From: Diphasiastrum complanatum
Lineage: Eukaryota; Streptophyta; Lycopodiopsida; Lycopodiales; Lycopodiaceae
Length of the DNA: 64,000 bases
Reading direction: 5' to 3'
NCBI GenBank assembly: GCA_029204225.1
Contig: CM055111.1
Span: forward strand, 23,434,899-23,498,898
Shown: positions 58,021-64,000 of the stretch, in pieces
Layout of the letters: every line of letters begins with the position of its first letter
Position numbering within the stretch: the stretch's first letter is position 1
Made by a program: the position numbers and the translations under genes
The notes under the pieces: model-generated
Seen by the model: only the letters and a program-made list of their open reading frames with translations
The model's database searches: none
What the model was told of the DNA's origin: nothing

Positions 58021-58870
58021 AGAGCCATCAAAGATTGCTTGCGACTGTTCCAGGAAATAGGGCCGTCGTTGAGGAAGAATGCAAATCCAAAGGTGGATTT
58101 ACGAGTGTCTACATCTCCTGCCCAACTTGCATCTGTGTAACCACTGAGTGAATTGAGTTTGTCGTTGCAGACTGCTCCATAACAAATGCAAAATTCTATA
58201 GTAACTCGAAGATATCTCATGACTCTGATAAGAGCCTTCCAATGTGTTATACCAAGGTTAGTCATAAACTGACTGAGAGAGCTAACTGCAAAAGCTATGT
58301 CTGGCCTGGTACAGATCATGGCGTACATAAGAGATCCTATAATAGAATGATAAGGATACTCACGTATATGCTGTTTCTCATGAATTGTTTGAGGACACTG
58401 GTCCTTTGACAATTTGAGACCTGGTTCCATTGGTGAGAGAGCTAATTGCAATTAATCAGATTATATCTGACTAACATGTTGTAGATGTACCTCTGTTGAG
58501 TAATGTAGATCAACTTCTGTTTTCTGTCTCTGTGGATTTGAATACCAAGGCAGAAATGAGCTTCGCCTAGATCGGTCATGTCGAATTCGGAAGATAGCAT
58601 TGTTTTGGCCTCTTTTATCTGATCGGTATCTTTGTTGAAAAGCAATGTATCATCCATGTATAAAGTGATAATGATAAAAGACTGTTGCACTGTCTTGAAA
58701 TAAACATTCGAATTTGAAGAGCTTCGTATGTAGCCGTGATCGATAAGGAAAGTATTGATCCTCTGAAACCATGCTCGAGCAGATTGCTTCAAGCCATAAA
58801 GTGTCTTATGGAGTTTACATACATGATTATGTTTACCCTCGATAATATAACCTTCGGGTTGCACCATGTA
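58021..58870 (-). pseudogene. Copia RT (C-terminal part) and RNase H (fragment H)
   Basis: A 141-codon frame 58867-58442 holds CKLHKTLYGLKQSARAWFQR, the catalytic YMDDTLLFN (usual YVDD) and MTDLGEAHFCLGIQIHRDRK. The next frame, 58451-58002, holds CTRPDIAFAVSSLSQFMTN, LSGYTDASWAGDVDTRKSTF and GPISWNSRKQSL, after which the sequence changes to gypsy. The frame break near 58445 is the only one here, so decay is mild. Confidence 0.85.
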
Positions 58871-60215
58871 ACTCCATTGAGATATGTTGTCTGTACATCC
58901 ATTTGATGTATTTCCAAATTTGCTGCAGCAGCAAACGATAATAAAAGTCGAATAGAAAAATGCTTGACTACTGGACTAAAGGTCTCAATATAATCGACGT
59001 TGTATACTTGAGAGAAAACCTCTGGCGACAAGTCGGGCATTTCTTCTATCGATGCTTCCGTCTGCTTTGCACTTGACTTTGAAAGTCCATTTGCAATCAA
59101 GTACATTTCTGTTAGCAGGTAATTCGACAATTGTCCATGTCTGGTTCTTGATAAGAGATGAATACTCTTTATGCATAGCTTCTTTCCATAGATCTGAATC
59201 AGGCTGATTGAGTGCCTCTTGGATAGACATCGGTTTCTGAACAAGGTAGGCTGCAGATTCGTCGATATACCTGTGAGGTGGTCTGTTTGTTCTTGATGAT
59301 CTTTTGGGTAATCGAGGTTGATCATTTCATCATAATGTAGTTGTTGAACTGCAACATCATCATCTTTTGCTTCGCTGCTGGTAGGTTGTTCGGGGAGAGT
59401 AGAAGAGCTCTGGCTTTCAATGGGTATAGTCGACTGAGGAACTGGTAGGTTCAATATGCTAGGTGAAGTTGACAGGTCGGCTGGATGGGTTGTGCCTTTT
59501 CCCTTGAGGTCTTGAAATCGATCGTCAATGAAGATGACATCCCGGCTAGTGAATATCTTTAACTCGATAGGATCGAACAACTTGTAGGCTTGATTTGAAG
59601 TAGTGTAGCTGATGAAAATACATTTGATACTCTGGAAGTCAAGCTTATTCATGAGATCACGATAAATCTGCACAAAAGCAGTACATCCAAAAATTTGTAA
59701 GTTTGATAGAGAAGGTTTGGTTCCTGTCCACCAAATTTTGAATGGTGTTTTGTCTGAGAGACTCTTAGTAGGACATCTATTCTGAATATAGGTCGCCATT
59801 AAAACGGCTTCAGCCTAGAAGGAATTCAGAAGTGTAGCATGTGATAATATACACTTTGCCGATTTAACTAAGGTTCTGTTCTTTTACTCTGCAAGACCGT
59901 TTGAGGCGAATAAGAGATGATGTATTGTTGCTCAATGTCATTGTTAAGATAGTACTCCTTGAATTCGGTGGAGATGTATTCTCCCCCGTTATCTGACCTC
60001 AATGCTTTGATTCTTTTGCCAGCTTGATTCTCAACATGCTCTTTCAATTGCTTGAATTTGGTGAAGGCCTTTGATTTATGCTTGATGAAATAAACAGATG
60101 TTCTTCTAGAGAACTCGTCAATGAAAGTGATGAAATACTTTGCATAGAATGAGTCTGCATAGGTCCACAGATATTTGAATGAACTATGAAGGATTTCATT
60201 CAAGATCCAATCCAT
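58871..60215 (-). pseudogene. Copia integrase, linker and RT N-terminus (fragment H)
   Basis: Integrase: FITFIDEFSRRTSVYFIKHK and LRSDNGGEYISTEFKEYY (60110-59940), then a frame break near 59890. A 336-codon frame 59799-58789 holds the integrase tail (MATYIQNRCPTKSL, TPFKIWWTGTKPSL), a Ser/Gln-rich linker, and part of RT (YIETFSPVVKHFSIRLLLSF, QMDVQTTYLNG). A second frame, 59230-58985, carries the normal RT start MSIQEALNQPDSDLWKEAM and NARLVARGF, so a shift lies inside the region. Confidence 0.85.
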
Positions 60216-60564
60216 GTCCCTGATCTTTGGTTACAATAAGGAGCAAACCAACAACCCTGCCAATGTAGAAAAATCAGCATCTGCATACATAATGAGATGC
60301 AAACTTTGAGAGATACTGATCAAACATAAACCAAAATATAAAATATGTTCTATGTCCATACAATTATACTACTCTACTGTATTTCACACGTGTGAAATCG
60401 AAATAGCAAAACATGAGCATTCTACACACAAGATTGCAAGATTTCATCATGAGAGTGCACCAATGAGTAGTAGAACCCAAAGAGAACCATGTATAATGAT
60501 TAAATGAGAGATAGAAGAGAGAAGATGTGTATCCATCAAAGGAAGGTTATTTGGCAAAGATGTT
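60216..60564. other. Junction region without recognised gene
   Basis: AT-rich; no coding frame. Lies between the truncated copia H integrase and the ORF at 60565. Confidence 0.4.
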
Positions 60565-61239
60565 ATGGATCTATTTTTGCAGGTGTATGAAGACTCAAGT
60601 AAGGTTAAAGGAACAGCAAGGAAGTGTTGTTCAAGTTTACTTTACTTATTTTATCTCATGTTTGAGCTATTTCATGTGGATGTGTGCAAATTGTCAAGAT
60701 ATGGACAAACTAGCTACATTGTCTTGCAATATCTTATTGTTGGAGTTGTACTAGAATTCTTGGCTGGCTTTGCTGATGGAAATGAAGCTATTGGAGGTTC
60801 ATTATATCACTCATCCATGATCAAGTTCTCAAGTGTTGAGCTACTTGATGCCAATGTTTGGAGATTGTCAATTTTTGGTGAGTTCATGGTCATTTTCTTG
60901 TGTCAAGTAGATCTTGAAGATGGACTAGTGCAACCTACTTGGTTTATGGAGTCATGTGGTGCTGAATTTGCACCATTTATGTACTCACCTACTCATGGAT
61001 TTCCAAGGTTTGATGGTTTCTTGTGGCAAGATGGAGATGGAGGCTCATTCATGGAGTTTTATGGTAGAGACATATCAAGAAAGGACAAAGTTGGAGGAGA
61101 CAAGCAAGCAAATGGTCATCACTCACATTTATTGTTTGGTTTCTGTAATCTTCCAGAGAGTCCAAATTTTGAAACATGGAGGAATCATTTCATTCACATT
61201 CTATTTGGTTCTTCATGTTCTAGTTATATCTTGATGTAA
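60565..61239 (+). CDS. Unidentified 224-codon ORF upstream of a polypurine tract and LTR
   Basis: Continuous from ATG 60565 to TAA 61237-61239 without a break, which is rare among the decayed frames here. Three hydrophobic stretches lie at about residues 25-40, 50-68 and 99-112 (YIVLQYLIVGVVLEFLAGFA is the strongest). The C-terminal half is Gly/Phe/Asp-rich (HGFPRFDGFLWQDGDGGSF). I recognise no family. About 150 bases downstream come a polypurine tract (GAAGAGGGAG, to 61398) and an LTR start on the same strand, so the ORF sits where envelope-like or other extra ORFs are found in some LTR elements. It could be a captured host fragment or chance. It is probably not a host gene. Confidence 0.4.
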   Translation: MDLFLQVYEDSSKVKGTARKCCSSLLYLFYLMFELFHVDVCKLSRYGQTSYIVLQYLIVGVVLEFLAGFADGNEAIGGSLYHSSMIKFSSVELLDANVWRLSIFGEFMVIFLCQVDLEDGLVQPTWFMESCGAEFAPFMYSPTHGFPRFDGFLWQDGDGGSFMEFYGRDISRKDKVGGDKQANGHHSHLLFGFCNLPESPNFETWRNHFIHILFGSSCSSYILM

Positions 61240-61398
61240 GAAATAGTGAAGTATCCAATTTGGACACTATTCTCTATATCAATTATAAAAGATACTTTAG
61301 AACCTTAGAAAGGAGATATATACTTAGGATGAATATCATTCTAAAGTTGGATCAAAGTTTTATTGTCAAAACTATGCCAAAACTAGTTGAAGAGGGAG

Positions 61399-61878
61399 TG
61401 TGAGAAATTTCAGCTAGTTAGTCTAGTTTAGTCATAGTTTGGTAAATTGTCAATAAGAGGCCAAAACTCATTTTAGACTTAGAGATAAACTTTTTGAAGT
61501 TATATTAGTTTAAAATACATTCAATAAACACTTTTTGAAAGTGTGGGAAAGTTGATAGTCGAGTTTGAGAGATTCAAATTTGAACTTTGGGTACATTGAA
61601 TCTAGACCCAAAAATAGTAGAGTTTACATTTTGGAGGGAAAGCCAAGTGGCCAAATAGGGTTTGTACACTCTATAAAAGGATGTAACTCGTGGTCTTGAC
61701 TAGCTCCAAATTGTCACCTTTCCTTTTGTGTTGTTGAAGCCCTTTGAGACCAACCTCTTGATCTTCCTCTTGACCATCAAAGTCATTAAACAAACTTTGT
61801 TTTTCAGATCCATTACTTGCTTTTCTAGTATGAAAACCATGAGAACCAATATCCACTTGCATAACATCATCTACACAA
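61399..61878 (+). repeat. LTR start in plus orientation (element G; end uncertain)
   Basis: TGTGAGAAATTTCAGC follows the purine tract at 61389-61398. A TATA box CTATAAAAGGATG lies at 61671-61683. The start resembles that of the copia E LTR (TATTGAAATTTCAC). The end is taken as CATCTACACA at about 61878, but no primer site follows, and the right half can also be read on the minus strand as retroelement coding sequence, so the boundary is uncertain. Confidence 0.5.
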
Positions 61879-63229
61879 GAAGATTATCCAAAACATGTGG
61901 TAAAGCAAAGTGAGTCGCTTCCACTTGCTTACCTTTCTCTTGATCATCAAAGATATCAAAGATATGAATATCTTTAAACCTGAACTTCTGGAAATACTCC
62001 CTCTCAAACATATGATGTAGATCCAACAAGATCTCATCAATACTTGATCTCGAATTTCCACAAAGGTTAGTGAAAACAATGTCACCAATGTCACCATCAT
62101 AAATCAAAAGATAGATTCCAAACTTTCCATCCAACATGAAGTAGAGTAGGTGAAGATGAGTATCAAACCTAATAAATCCAGCCTTCTTGAGTCCATAACA
62201 AACCTCAATAAGCTCACCAATGAGATCTCCCTTGCCTTGAAGAAATTGTCTCTTGATTTGCTCCATGTAGTCTTCTCCAACCAACCTTTTGCCATCTCGA
62301 TCATGAGTAATCAATTCACAATCATAGAATCCTTTGAGTTGATGAAGAGATGTGAGATCCATGCCTTGGATCTTCCCAAGAACCAATCTTCCATTGCTCT
62401 TTCCTTCATAAGACTTCCTCTTAATGATTGCATCATAAGAAGTAGAAACCTGAAAGACATTAGAAGCCATGAAAAAAACGATTAGTACCTTCAACATAAG
62501 AATGATTGAAGTACTCTCTTTTTTCAAACAAGAACTTCTACTCAATGTTTTAGGTAATGACTTATATGATAATGATTCTTTCTCACTATCATTCAAAGTA
62601 CATCCTACTTTGAACTCTTCACATACTTCTCTTCTTCTTGACTTGTGACTATCTCCCTCACCAAGTCTCTTGATAGAACCATTTGATCTACTCTCTTTAT
62701 GAAGACACGTGACTCCACTTGCTGCAAAAATGACTTTCTTGGACTCATCACAAAGGAATGTAAAAAAACCACCTCCTTCATGAATGCACCTAGCAACATC
62801 TTTTTCCATATGATCAAAGAAATCATTAGCAACAATCTTTTCCAAGGAAGAACCTTCACCTCCATTGATGAAATTAGCTCTTTCTTTACCTTTTGCATGC
62901 TTGCACTTGCCATGAAGAACCATTGAAACACCATCATTATCCTCAAGACTAGCCAATTTAGCACAAAAATGAATATCTCCAAGAATCATATTAGATCTTG
63001 ACCTAGATCTAGCATAAGGAAGCTTTTTAGACTTTGCATAAGATCGACCAATCTTATTGATGCTAAAAGGTAGCTTTGAAAAGTTGAGACCAATCTCCTT
63101 TTCCATTCCATTCTTTTTGTTAGCCATAACAAAAGCATCAAGCTTGAAAAGTCTACCTTGTCTATTGCCCATAGCAACCAAGATTTCTTCCTTTGTAACG
63201 AAACAAGCATCACCACCAAACTTTACCAT
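61871..63229 (-). pseudogene. Collapsed copia polyprotein, 452-codon open frame
   Basis: Order from 63229: GRLFKLDAFVMANKKNG (pre-integrase, as in element E), KSKKLPYARSRSRSNMILGD and IHFCAKLASLEDNDGVSMVL (integrase start), a 150-residue stretch without known match, then RT: YMEQIKRQFLQGKGDL, CYGLKKAGFIRFDTHL, DGKFGIYLLIYDGDIGDIVF where YVDDIVF is expected, and IDEILLDLHHMFERE. The integrase core, the YVDD box and RNase H are lost, yet the frame stays open for 1356 bases. Most deletions must have kept the frame. It cannot be an active polymerase. A further short frame (61862-61671) continues with linker-like GQEEDQEVGLKG. Confidence 0.7.
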
Positions 63230-63962
63230 GTACTTCTATCATTTGACCAACACTTAACAAATTCTTTGAAAGTGAAGGAATGTAAAGAACACCATCAAGT
63301 CTTGCTTTCCTATCAATAGAAAGACAAATAGGAATTGAACCAATACCTTCAATCACACACTCACCACCATTGGCCATGTGAATTGCTTTCTTGGCTCCAT
63401 CATAAATGACCAAAGAAATAAAGAACTCCTTGTGACTAGTCATGTGTGAACTAGCTCCACTATCAATCCACATGAATCTTTGTCACCTTCACTTGATATT
63501 GGACTTGCATTCATTTGCAAAATGCCCTTTCATTCCACAATAAAAGCATTTCAACTCTGACTTATCTTTCTTCTTGCCAAAAGAAGAAGTCTCACCTTAA
63601 TCTTGTCCTTTAGACCACTTGCCTTTGCCTTTGCCCTTGAACTTGCCTTTGATGAACATAGCATCCTCTTCACAATGAGATGTCGATGTAGATCCACCTC
63701 CTCTTGATTGAAGCCTATACTCCTCAGTCACCAATATTTCTTGCAAATCCGACAAAGTCTTTTGAATAGCAGAACTTTGAACAAGATTAGCATGATCATC
63801 CAACAAGCCATTAAGTATAACTTGAATAAGTTCAACCTCTTTAATGCTTTCATCAATACATGCTAACTCATCATTGAATGCTTTAACCCTCAGAACAAAA
63901 CCATGAGTACTCTTTTCCTTCTTTTGAAAAATTTGAAAGATTTGCCTCCTAGGAGTAAGCAC
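63210..63962 (-). pseudogene. Copia gag, zinc knuckle and protease (element F)
   Basis: Gag: FVLRVKAFNDELACIDESIK and ELIQVILNGLLDDHANLVQS, then a Lys/Gly-rich FKGKGKGKWSKGQD ending at a stop (63597). The knuckle CFYCGMKGHFANEC (CX2CX4HX4C) is at 63553-63512 and is followed by a stop. The protease frame 63473-63210 holds MWIDSGASSHMTSHKEFF and VLYIPSLSKNLLSVGQM. Two stops and a shift separate the pieces. Gag is close to the matching part of element E (37824-38012). Confidence 0.85.
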
Positions 63963-64000
63963 TTTTGATGTAGACTTGGATTCATAAAGCTTCTTTAAAG

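Larger units (their letters stand above)
58021..60215 (-). mobile_element. Ty1/copia fragment H (integrase to RNase H)
   Basis: Minus-strand copia coding sequence without LTRs, cut at about 58021 within RNase H and at about 60215 within integrase. Its wording is close to copia I at 15.2-17.5 kb (for example the HWKALI.V.RY and GDVDT segments). At 58021 it is fused to gypsy element C. Confidence 0.85.
61680..64000 (-). mobile_element. Ty1/copia element F, internally collapsed, runs off the window
   Basis: From the window end down: gag (63962-63597), zinc knuckle (63553-63512), protease (63473-63400), then a 452-codon frame (63229-61871) made of pre-integrase, integrase and RT pieces with most of each domain missing. 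Gag and protease are similar to copia E. The 5' LTR would lie beyond 64000. No 3' LTR on the minus strand was found. Confidence 0.75.

Overview
The window is nuclear DNA of a flowering plant. The evidence is two spliced plant-type genes with GT-AG introns, a large load of Ty1/copia and Ty3/gypsy LTR retrotransposons primed from plant initiator tRNA-Met and tRNA-Asp, hAT DNA transposon remains, and many (GA)n and (TG)n microsatellites. The species cannot be named from the sequence.

Layout. At 1-400 an exon-like segment is present twice. At 776-1592 is a short non-autonomous hAT element with matching ends and an 8-bp target duplication. From 1762 to 8000 a decayed hAT transposase (BED finger on the left, DUF659 region on the right) is split by a broken plus-strand gypsy element that has lost its 3' end. 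At 9901-11017 (minus) lie the first two coding exons of a ZIP-family metal transporter close to Arabidopsis At3g08650; its later exons are not in the window. From 12.4 to 18.4 kb are two minus-strand copia remains. From 18.6 to 29.0 kb is a minus-strand gypsy element of the Tat/Athila type (element A). It has a tRNA-Asp primer site, gag with several zinc knuckles, protease, a deleted RT, and a second gag-like ORF before the 3' LTR. That LTR carries a composite (GA)n satellite and also has a primer site on its far side, so it looks shared by two tandem elements.

From 29 to 34.7 kb is mostly unassigned sequence with microsatellites. At 34748-36806 (plus) is the best gene of the window: a four-exon DeSI-like (PPPDE) cysteine peptidase of 219 residues with its His and Cys present. 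From 37.6 kb to the end everything recognisable is retroelement: a nearly complete plus-strand copia (37.65-41.83 kb); a minus-strand copia 5' end with LTR and tRNA-Met primer site (41.83-44.09 kb); a gypsy chromodomain end with its LTR, split by a copia LTR (44.4-46.6 kb); two diverged Tat-type elements (B, 47.5-50.3 kb; C, 52.7-58.0 kb) with the same unrecognised extra ORF before the 3' LTR; a plus-strand gypsy pol fragment (50.5-51.6 kb); a copia fragment (58.0-60.2 kb); an unidentified 224-codon ORF just upstream of a polypurine tract and LTR (60.56-61.24 kb); and a collapsed copia polyprotein with a 452-codon open frame (61.87-63.23 kb) continuing past the window end.

Only the two host genes look like working cellular genes. 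The DeSI-like gene probably acts as a small deubiquitinase or deSUMOylase. The ZIP gene, if whole beyond the window, would move zinc or a similar metal. I found no operon-like or defence-type system. The most unusual structures are the second gag-like ORF with its duplicated leader motif in element A, the extra ORF shared by B and C, and the collapsed open copia ORF.
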